The notes under the pieces were generated by a model, which had not been told where the DNA came from, searched no databases, and saw only the letters and a list, made by a program, of their open reading frames with translations. A DNA stretch of 61,069 bases from UBA1426 sp052034085 (GTDB lineage: Bacteria; Bacillota; Clostridia; Peptostreptococcales; Anaerovoracaceae), in assembly GCA_052034085.1 (NCBI GenBank), contig JBPOJA010000001.1:1-61069 (forward strand), in the 5' to 3' direction. The position numbers and the translations under genes were made by a program. The stretch's first letter is position 1. Every line of letters starts with the position of its first letter. Below are positions 54,474 through 61,069 of the stretch, in pieces.

Positions 54474-55811
54474 ATGGGACGAAAGATAACATTTATCGGA
54501 GCCGGTTCGCTGGATTTTACACAAGGGTTAGCAAGAGACATACTTTCTTTTGAAAGTTTTCGCAATGCGGAATTTCACCTGGTAGATATCAATGAAGGTC
54601 GTTTGTCCTATGCAACAAAGGTATTGGAAAAAACTATACGAGCAGGGAAATATGATGCCACTGTGCATGCGACCACCGATCGCAAAAAAGCGCTTCCCGG
54701 CTCGGACGGTGTGCTGATTACGATTCTGCAGGGTGGGGTCGACGTATGGAGACATGATATTGAAATTCCTAAAAAATATGGGATAGATATATGTGTGGGC
54801 GACACAAGGGGGCCATCCGGGATTTTTCGTTTTCTTCGAACGGCACCGGTAATGTTGGAAATAATCAGAGATATCGAAGAACTATGCCCTGATGCTGTAG
54901 TTTTGAATTATACGAATCCTATGGCCATGTTATGTGCGTATCTTCAAAAACAAACAAAAGTGAGTGTAACTGGCCTTTGTCATAGTGTGCAGGGGACAGC
55001 GGAAATGCTTGCCGGCTGGTTGGGAGCGGAAATGGATGACATAACATACACTTGTGCCGGAATTAACCATCAGGCATTTTATCTTGAATTTAAACTGAAA
55101 GGAGTAGATGCTTACCCGCGACTAAAAGAATTAATAAAAACACAAGCACATATCGCTAATGAAGAACAGGTACGCAATGAAATGTTTAAACATCTGGATT
55201 ATTATTCTACAGAATCTTCGGGGCATAATTCGGAATATAATGCATGGTTTCGAAAACGGCCTGACCTAATCGAAAGATACTGTTCTCACGGTACCGGCTG
55301 GAATCCGGGAGAATATGCGTACATTCTTAAAGAATATATGGAAAAAGAAGCCACGTGGGAAATGCAATTCAAAAAAAGCCTGGATTCTGATGAAGTCGAT
55401 TTATCTCGGGGTGATGAATATGCGGCAAATATTTTTAATGCAATATTCGGTGACAACACACCTTTTGAGTTTAACGGTAATTTATTGAATAAAGGAAAAT
55501 TGATTACAAATTTGCCGGAAGGCGCCTGCGTTGAAGTTCCCGTACTTGCCTCCAAGTCAGGTATCCGGCCATTTCATGTCGGGGAGCTTCCACCGCAACT
55601 AGCTTTGCTGGTAAGTACATCAGCACAGTGTGAAGAACTTGCAGTAAACGCAGCCATTGAAGGCAACCCTCGTAAGGTGTTTCATTCAATTCTGTATGAT
55701 CCGTTGACAGCAAGTGTACTATCCATGCAGGAAATATACGATATGGTTCAGGAAATGTTTCTTAAAAACAGAGACTATTTGGGGTATTTCAAATCATTAA
55801 ATATTAGTTAA
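54474..55811 (+). CDS. melA: GH4 alpha-galactosidase (MelA-like)
   Basis: Intracellular glycosidase of family GH4, which uses NAD+ and a divalent metal in an oxidation-elimination mechanism. N-terminal KITFIGAGSLDFTQGLARDI is the NAD fold. LNYTNPMAMLCAY, GLCHSVQGTAEMLAGWLG and CAGINHQAFYLEFKL carry the metal Cys and His ligands and are nearly those of E. coli MelA. 445 residues, normal. ATG follows AGGAGGGAGG. Import by an ABC transporter means the substrate is probably an unphosphorylated alpha-galactoside. Galacturonidase (LplD) is a less likely alternative. First gene of the right arm. Confidence 0.88.
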   Translation: MGRKITFIGAGSLDFTQGLARDILSFESFRNAEFHLVDINEGRLSYATKVLEKTIRAGKYDATVHATTDRKKALPGSDGVLITILQGGVDVWRHDIEIPKKYGIDICVGDTRGPSGIFRFLRTAPVMLEIIRDIEELCPDAVVLNYTNPMAMLCAYLQKQTKVSVTGLCHSVQGTAEMLAGWLGAEMDDITYTCAGINHQAFYLEFKLKGVDAYPRLKELIKTQAHIANEEQVRNEMFKHLDYYSTESSGHNSEYNAWFRKRPDLIERYCSHGTGWNPGEYAYILKEYMEKEATWEMQFKKSLDSDEVDLSRGDEYAANIFNAIFGDNTPFEFNGNLLNKGKLITNLPEGACVEVPVLASKSGIRPFHVGELPPQLALLVSTSAQCEELAVNAAIEGNPRKVFHSILYDPLTASVLSMQEIYDMVQEMFLKNRDYLGYFKSLNIS

Positions 55812-55889
55812 GATAAGTGTGTAAACAAAATAGGATAGGTTTAATTAAATGATATATGTTGTTGCAAGTTAGGATTGGAGGGTAGTTTT

Positions 55890-57170
55890 ATGAAGAATAA
55901 GTTTATATTTCTCGTAGTTGCACTATTAATAGCAATGCCTTTACTAGCCGGATGCCAGGGTAGCTCAGATACCGGCGGTGGCGGAGATGAGGGTGGAGAA
56001 GATGTTATTGTTTTGAAATATTGGACACATCTGGAAACGCCATGGAATATCTCAAATGACAAACTAATAGCAGCTTTTCAAGACGAATTCCCCAATATCA
56101 AAATTGAAGTTGAGGCATTTCCTTATGATGATTTCGAACAGAAAGTTCAAACTTCTTTGATATCAAAATCAGGAGGCGCCGATATTTATGAATTATGGGG
56201 CGGCTGGGCATACGAGTATGCAAATACGGGAGTGTTTTCGCCGGTTCCCGATGAATTAATCAACGACCTTATTGGAGACTGCTATGAGCCGGTTCTAGGT
56301 GCATTTGAGTATAACGGTTCATATTATGGAGTACCGATGGAGTTCAATGCAGAATATGGAGGCATGTTGATTAACCTACCATATTTTGAAGAGCACAACT
56401 TGTCAGTGCCAACAACCTGGGATGGGATGATAGCGCTTGCCAAGGAACACTCAGCTTCAAAAGGTGATATTTTTGACATGAGAGGGCTTGACTTTATTTC
56501 CTTTGACACTTTGCCGTATACATGGTTGTCGATGATATTGTCTTCCGGTGGGCATTATCTGGAGGGCGATACTTTTAACTTTGATACTGATATTGCCAAA
56601 GAAACACTGCAAAAGCTTGTTGACTATGTCAAAGTCGATAAAATAACCAATATCGAAGCCTTATTGGGTTCAGAACTTGAAAACCATGACCAGTTGTTCC
56701 TGGGCGAAGCTCTCATGGCGCCGCGCGGAATCTGGACCATTCCATCCGGTGAAGAAGACTATGGACTGGAATATGGTGTGGACTTCTCATATGTTGCAAT
56801 GCCTTTTTATGGAGACAAAAAATTATGGGCTGCAGAAACAGGTTGGGGACTGGCTGTAAATGCCGGTTCAGATTATGAGGATGCGGCATGGGAATTTATA
56901 TCGTTCTGCATGAGGCCGGAAAATCTGCTCGAACTCAATATTGATCGCGGTATGATTCCGCCTCGCAAGTCAGTAGCACATGACGCTACATTTGTAAAAT
57001 CCGTTCCTTTTGCCAAACCGATTCTAGATGTACTGGACGGAGCATCGTTTATTGGTCCCATCAATACTGATATTCTGAAAGAATCAATATGTGAAGTATT
57101 TGCTGATATTGTTCAAAATAATACACCTATCGATGAAGCAATGGTCACCCTAAACGAGAGCCTGAAATAG
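55890..57170 (+). CDS. Sugar-binding lipoprotein of ABC transporter
   Basis: Solute-binding protein family 1. Signal MKNKFIFLVVALLIAMPLLA with lipobox LAGC, an acidic Gly linker, then VLKYWTHLETPWNISNDKLI and AFQDEFPNIKIEVEAFPYDD. Later GGADIYELWGGWAYEY and AAETGWGLAVNAGSDYEDAAW, typical of oligosaccharide binders. 426 residues. ATG 55890 follows GGAGGG; TTG 55875 is inside that region. Expected ligand: the alpha-galactoside split by the GH4 enzyme. A GC-rich hairpin follows at 57183-57215. Confidence 0.92.
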   Translation: MKNKFIFLVVALLIAMPLLAGCQGSSDTGGGGDEGGEDVIVLKYWTHLETPWNISNDKLIAAFQDEFPNIKIEVEAFPYDDFEQKVQTSLISKSGGADIYELWGGWAYEYANTGVFSPVPDELINDLIGDCYEPVLGAFEYNGSYYGVPMEFNAEYGGMLINLPYFEEHNLSVPTTWDGMIALAKEHSASKGDIFDMRGLDFISFDTLPYTWLSMILSSGGHYLEGDTFNFDTDIAKETLQKLVDYVKVDKITNIEALLGSELENHDQLFLGEALMAPRGIWTIPSGEEDYGLEYGVDFSYVAMPFYGDKKLWAAETGWGLAVNAGSDYEDAAWEFISFCMRPENLLELNIDRGMIPPRKSVAHDATFVKSVPFAKPILDVLDGASFIGPINTDILKESICEVFADIVQNNTPIDEAMVTLNESLK

Positions 57171-57182
57171 TAACCCCCGTTT

Positions 57183-57215
57183 ATCTGCGCCCGCCAAAAT
57201 ATGGCGGGCGCAGAT
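57183..57215 (+). promoter_or_regulatory. Strong GC-rich hairpin between binding protein and permease genes
   Basis: ATCTGCGCCCGCC (57183-57195) pairs perfectly with GGCGGGCGCAGAT (57203-57215), loop AAAATAT. No T-run follows. At this place in sugar transport operons such stems protect the upstream mRNA and reduce downstream expression, as between malE and malF. Confidence 0.75.
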
Positions 57216-57238
57216 CATAGCAGTTCAGGGAGGATAGC

Positions 57239-58129
57239 ATGAAAAATAACAGATTTGTCTACACGGTGTTAGTCCCGATTTTTATATGCATGATCACATT
57301 CACATTGCTCCCAATACTGTTGGGGCTGGGCATTTCTTTGTATGATTATAATCCTTTGGCTGCAAGCAGCCCGTTTGTTGGGATAGACAATTTTAAGAAA
57401 TTAAGTACTGATGCGGTGTTCCTAATTTCAGTAAAGAACACTCTCGTTTTTGTTTTTGTTACAGTAGGCTTAAATATTATTCTTGCTCTAATTATTGCGC
57501 AGGCAATAAGCTCATTGAAATCAAACAAAATTCGTTCCCTTTTGCGGATGGTATTTTTTATGCCGGCAGTGGCTCCGCTTGCTGCTTCAAGTCTGGTCTG
57601 GAAGGCGATGTATGCCAACAAATACGGGCTTTTTAATGCTATATTCGGGGCTGTAGGTTTGCCTACACAAAATTGGCTGGGAGACCCCAGATGGGTGATG
57701 CCGGCAATTATTCTGTTCACTATCTGGGCTGATATCGGGTACAATATAATTATTTTTTCTGCCGGTATAGATGGTATACCAACGGACTTCCTTGAGGCGG
57801 CAGCAATAGACGGAGCGGATCCCGTCAGGAGGTTTTTCTTTATTACCCTGCCGCTTTTAGGACGTACGACTGCCTTTGTGATAACGATGACCTTAATATC
57901 GCATTTCCAAATGTTTGCCCAATTTGAAATAATGGGAAGGTCAGCGGGGAATCCGGGAGGAGGAGGGCCCAATAACTCAGGAATGGTGCTGACCCTGGAG
58001 ATGTATAAAGAAGCCTTCAAATACAAACACATGGGATATGCTTCTGCAATAGCCGTAGTTTTGTTTTTAATTATTCTTGCCGTGACAATTATATCGCAAC
58101 GTATCAACAGGGTTGATTGGGGGTACTGA
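57239..58129 (+). CDS. Sugar ABC transporter permease (MalF/UgpA type)
   Basis: Membrane subunit with six helices, beginning NRFVYTVLVPIFICMITFTL. It has the docking loop FLEAAAIDGADPVRRFFFITLPLLGRT. 296 residues, normal for the short type. Its TGA overlaps the start region of the second permease. Forms the channel with that protein, powered by the ATPase at 48919 (inference). Confidence 0.94.
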   Translation: MKNNRFVYTVLVPIFICMITFTLLPILLGLGISLYDYNPLAASSPFVGIDNFKKLSTDAVFLISVKNTLVFVFVTVGLNIILALIIAQAISSLKSNKIRSLLRMVFFMPAVAPLAASSLVWKAMYANKYGLFNAIFGAVGLPTQNWLGDPRWVMPAIILFTIWADIGYNIIIFSAGIDGIPTDFLEAAAIDGADPVRRFFFITLPLLGRTTAFVITMTLISHFQMFAQFEIMGRSAGNPGGGGPNNSGMVLTLEMYKEAFKYKHMGYASAIAVVLFLIILAVTIISQRINRVDWGY

Positions 58130-58131
58130 AG

Positions 58132-58962
58132 ATGGTGCAGGAGAACAAAAAAAATCTAGTGGGATTCATTACTCTGGTGATTGCAATAATAGTGGTATTC
58201 CTGGTTGTTATGCCTTACATCTGGATGTTGCTGACCTCCTTTAAAACAACTCCGGAAATTATGAAAAACCCCAGCAAAATTTTGCCGATTAAGTGGGTCA
58301 TTACGGGTTACATTAAGGTTTTGACAAGAGCACCATTCTTTAAGTGGTTTGCGAACAGTATTGTGGTATCGGTTACGGTGACATTTATAGTGCTGCTGAC
58401 AAGTTCTCTGGCAGGTTTTATTTTTGCCAAATACAGGTTCCCGCTTAAAAATGTACTTTTCTGGGTAATCCTTGCATCTATGATGGTTCCCTTTTCAGTC
58501 ACAATGATTCCAAACTTTCTCATTATCAATGCACTCAATCTTTATGATTCACTTTATGCTCTGATAATACCGATGGCAGTATCGGGATTTGGTATATTCC
58601 TATGTCGTAATTTTTGCGAAGATATTCCTGACAGCATATGTGAAGCTGCGAAAATCGACGGTGCAAGCGATTTGAGAATATACGCGACTATTATCATACC
58701 CTTGTTGCGCCCGTGTCTTGCGGCACTGGCAATATTCACATTTTTGGAAAGCTGGAATGACTATCTAAGACCTTTGATAATGTTGGAGAAAGTCAGCAGT
58801 ATGACTTTGCCTGTGGCATTATCATTTTTCTCATCGCAACACGGTAACGACCTTAGCGCCACAATGTCTGCGGCTGCGCTTGTCATGCTACCGGTAACAA
58901 TTGTTTTTATCGCATTTCAAAAACAATTTATCAAAGGAATTGCGCTTACAGGAGGAAAGTAA
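58132..58962 (+). CDS. Sugar ABC transporter permease (MalG/UgpE type)
   Basis: Second channel subunit, six helices, with the docking loop SICEAAKIDGASDLRIYATIII and PLLRPCLAALAIFTFLESWNDY, the family signature. ATG 58132 is two bases after the previous stop; TTG 58117 is possible but less likely. 276 residues, normal. Confidence 0.93.
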   Translation: MVQENKKNLVGFITLVIAIIVVFLVVMPYIWMLLTSFKTTPEIMKNPSKILPIKWVITGYIKVLTRAPFFKWFANSIVVSVTVTFIVLLTSSLAGFIFAKYRFPLKNVLFWVILASMMVPFSVTMIPNFLIINALNLYDSLYALIIPMAVSGFGIFLCRNFCEDIPDSICEAAKIDGASDLRIYATIIIPLLRPCLAALAIFTFLESWNDYLRPLIMLEKVSSMTLPVALSFFSSQHGNDLSATMSAAALVMLPVTIVFIAFQKQFIKGIALTGGK

Positions 58963-58964
58963 TC

Positions 58965-59021
58965 GTGGGAGATGGATATGTACGGAAAGGAGGTAATAAT
59001 GGGGCCATAGTAAAAATCTAA
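58965..59021 (+). CDS. Possible small ORF (18 codons)
   Basis: GTG 58965 stands 7 bases after AGGAGGAAAG (which overlaps the permease end) and opens an 18-residue frame, VGDGYVRKGG then NNGAIVKI, ending at TAA 59019-59021. A second site, AAAGGAGG (58986-58993), precedes ATG 58999, which gives only Met-Gly-Pro. Either a leader peptide for the next gene or the stump of a lost one. Confidence 0.25.
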   Translation: MGDGYVRKGGNNGAIVKI

Positions 59022-59049
59022 TTTATTTAATAACCGTTACAATAAATTA
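59019..59049. repeat. Inverted repeat before the DUF4832-type gene
   Basis: TAATTTATT (59019-59027) and AATAAATTA (59041-59049), 13-base loop, all A/T. It could be a weak hairpin or a binding site. Confidence 0.35.
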
Positions 59050-59076
59050 GCTGATGCTGAAAGGAGTGAAATTAGC

Positions 59077-61069
59077 ATGCCAAAGTCACTAAGAAGGTTT
59101 ATGTCTGGATTAATAGTGATTATGATGTTGTTGACATTGGTTCCTGCTGCAGCTTTTGCCGATGAAAGTGATGGTGGACAAGGAGCAGTAGCTGCGCTTG
59201 TTCCGCAAAATCTCGATTATACGGAAAATGCGATTGATATCCCCAATCCGGACAGAGGATTTTACAGGGCAAACGATGGGCTGGTTGTGCCGGTCGACGG
59301 AACCGGTGGATCAGGCACTGTAAATGTCGGCAATAATCCGGTTACTGTGGGAGGAGCTCAGGTTACTACCAGAGTCAGCCACATGTACTTCGACTTAAGA
59401 AATTATTCGAGCAATTCATTCACCGGTCGGGGGGAAAGATATACCAGAAGTTATCGCGCCCCCGAAGATGTGTCTATCAAATCAAGACCGGGAGACGAAG
59501 CTCCCTACGATTACAATACTCACTTTGATTATTGGCAGGCGAATGTATTGCCTACCTGGCCTCATGGGGAAACGCAACCTATAACTGAAGATGGCCTAGC
59601 CTATATCAGAGATAAACTGCAACAGGTAAGAGACGGTAACGGCGTTGCCATGGTGCGCTTCAACTATGATGGTGCCGGCTATGGCTGGGTCGATGTTAAT
59701 CATCCTCATGACGGTTATATGGACAGACCGACGGCAGATATTGAACCGGATAAGGATACTATATTGACTCATATTGCGCAATTGAAACCAATCCTTCATG
59801 AATATGAGGATATTCTCATGGGTATCGATGGTGGGATGTTCGGCCCCTGGGGCGAGATGCATTCAACAACTTTTGGAACCAGTCCTGAAGCATATGCCTG
59901 GTTATTGAATGCATGGCTTGATGCTGTTCCCGAATCGCGCTCCATAGCTGTGCAGGGAGGGGCATTCTTATCATGGTATAACGATACATATGGAACAAGT
60001 TACACATTTGAAGATATAGACCAGATACCGGCGCCTGTGCGCGGTACACCTGAAGCACGTTTTGGATTCTTCAACGACAGCTATGGATATGGTGAAGATG
60101 AAGGCGATGATTATCCCGATGACTGGGGTTCTTTGTCAGAGGGGGCAGGCTGGCCCGGCGATCCGCTGGGGGACGAAGATTCTTATGACCGCGGAAGGGT
60201 GATGACCTGGATAAGAAAACAAAATAACCTCTATGGCGGGGAAGCACAGGGAGATAGAACCCTTTGGAATACATATCCATTTGTCGCCTGGGAGGCTTCC
60301 TATGCGCAGACGGTTTATCTTAATGCGGATTACTCAAGCAGCGTTCATAACAGATGGCGCGATTTCACATATAACGAAGAGAACGTAACTGTAAAAATGA
60401 CAAACGCATATGAGGAACCGTATAAATTCGAATATGCGATTTTTGATCCTGTATATGATGGAAGAACAGGAGCGGAATACTGGCGTGACAGACTGGGTTA
60501 TCGTTTGGTATTGAGAGATGCAAATGCCAGCGAATGGGTTGAACAAGACGGTATCCTCGAATTTGAAGGAAGCATACAAAATGTCGGATTCGGTAATATC
60601 GTTAATAAGAAAAATATAACAGCGATTTTAAAATCCAAAGATGACGGTAGCACCTATTCAGCACTTACAGACTTAGATGCAAGGGATTGGAGACCGGACC
60701 TGGACAGCAGAGCCACAAACACAGATGCATACCGTGATATGAGCTTTTCCATAAGTATGGAGGAGTTTGGAGATGTCCCGGCAGGCGATTATGACATCTA
60801 CCTGAAAATTAACGATCCTAAGGAGATGAGTGCCAATAAGCGGTGCATTCGTTTCGCGAATAATGGTGATATTTGGGATGCAGATTTGGGTGCAAATCTA
60901 ATAGGATCAACCGAAGTTAAAGGAGCTCCGCTACCCTATGATCCGGAAGCATTGAGGGAAGAAATAGAAGAGCTTTACGAATATGGAACAGGCACCTTGG
61001 GAAGGACTAAGAAAATGCAGGCCTTTATCATGGAAATAGCACTCCATGCCAAGGAAAGGAATCCCAACT
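59077..61069 (+). CDS. Secreted DUF4874/DUF4832-type protein (partial)
   Basis: The frame opens at ATG 59077, about 10 bases after AAGGAG, and stays open to the window end (664 codons, no stop). Signal peptide MPKSLRRFMSGLIVIMMLLT with cleavage near AFADE. IPNPDRGFYRAND (about 50-62) and GIDGGMFGPWGEMHSTTFG (about 248-266) are the marks of the DUF4874 barrel domain. A DUF4832-like beta domain (about 395-625) follows, starting near YLNADYSSSVHNRWRD. Acidic residues in the GPWGE motif recall a glycosidase active site. It lies after the sugar transporter, so an extracellular enzyme that frees the sugar is plausible (inference). The C-terminus, with any wall anchor, is outside the window. Confidence 0.85.
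   Translation, partial: MPKSLRRFMSGLIVIMMLLTLVPAAAFADESDGGQGAVAALVPQNLDYTENAIDIPNPDRGFYRANDGLVVPVDGTGGSGTVNVGNNPVTVGGAQVTTRVSHMYFDLRNYSSNSFTGRGERYTRSYRAPEDVSIKSRPGDEAPYDYNTHFDYWQANVLPTWPHGETQPITEDGLAYIRDKLQQVRDGNGVAMVRFNYDGAGYGWVDVNHPHDGYMDRPTADIEPDKDTILTHIAQLKPILHEYEDILMGIDGGMFGPWGEMHSTTFGTSPEAYAWLLNAWLDAVPESRSIAVQGGAFLSWYNDTYGTSYTFEDIDQIPAPVRGTPEARFGFFNDSYGYGEDEGDDYPDDWGSLSEGAGWPGDPLGDEDSYDRGRVMTWIRKQNNLYGGEAQGDRTLWNTYPFVAWEASYAQTVYLNADYSSSVHNRWRDFTYNEENVTVKMTNAYEEPYKFEYAIFDPVYDGRTGAEYWRDRLGYRLVLRDANASEWVEQDGILEFEGSIQNVGFGNIVNKKNITAILKSKDDGSTYSALTDLDARDWRPDLDSRATNTDAYRDMSFSISMEEFGDVPAGDYDIYLKINDPKEMSANKRCIRFANNGDIWDADLGANLIGSTEVKGAPLPYDPEALREEIEELYEYGTGTLGRTKKMQAFIMEIALHAKERNPN

Overview
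The window reads as chromosomal DNA of an anaerobic, Gram-positive member of the Bacillota (Clostridia-like). The sequence evidence is strong AGGAGG-type ribosome binding sites before most genes, many lipoproteins with a Cys lipobox, S-layer homology (SLH) domains, a lipoteichoic-acid-synthase-type enzyme, a PflX-type radical SAM protein and ABC rather than PTS sugar uptake. The genus cannot be named from sequence alone. No rRNA, tRNA, CRISPR array, insertion sequence or prophage was seen. TGA is an ordinary stop codon here (for example at 6640-6642, 14351-14353 and 58127-58129).

Region 1 (1-7.1 kb) holds a membrane-anchored XRE regulator, an orphan DUF4143 ATPase, three small lipoproteins, a Nim-type flavoprotein, cyclopropane fatty acid synthase and an FMN-binding lipoprotein. 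Two REP-like hairpins lie here, as does a short remnant of a lost SLH protein. Region 2 (7.1-14.4 kb) has an S-layer-anchored M28 peptidase, a broken leucine-rich-repeat SLH gene, a radical SAM gene with an in-frame TGA, and ferritin. Region 3 (14.4-16.9 kb) is a polar amino acid ABC transporter with a good promoter.

Region 4 (17-34 kb) pairs two very large secreted proteins, an RCC1/Ig-like protein of 1107 residues and a 3041-residue FN3 protein. They run convergently toward a signalling operon: a receptor with a solute-binding domain, a 7TM region and a degenerate kinase end, then an active-looking histidine kinase, then a NarL-type regulator. Region 5 (34-43 kb) has the magnesium channel MgtE. 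It also has a tight three-gene operon of a PPDK-like protein with a huge unknown N-terminus, a GAPDH-like enzyme with an altered active-site motif, and an LtaS-type sulfatase-fold enzyme.

Region 6 (43-48.9 kb) is a complete oligopeptide ABC operon (BCDF, then the binding protein from its own promoter). Region 7 (48.9-61 kb) is a sugar locus with two divergent arms around a GntR repressor gene. The left arm carries GntR, a GatZ/KbaZ-like protein, an AgaS-like SIS isomerase, a PfkB kinase and an MsmK-type ATPase. The right arm carries a MelA-like GH4 alpha-galactosidase, a sugar-binding protein, two permeases and a secreted DUF4874/DUF4832-type protein cut by the window end. Both arms start from promoters followed at once by similar TTATAACATTATAAC-type sites, which suggests one repressor controls both. 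Together the genes suggest uptake of an alpha-galactoside or galactosamine-type sugar and its processing through tagatose phosphates.

The most unusual items are the receptor with a dead kinase end, the PPDK-like/GAPDH-like/LtaS operon, the giant secreted pair, and the cluster of gene lesions between 12.2 and 13.1 kb.
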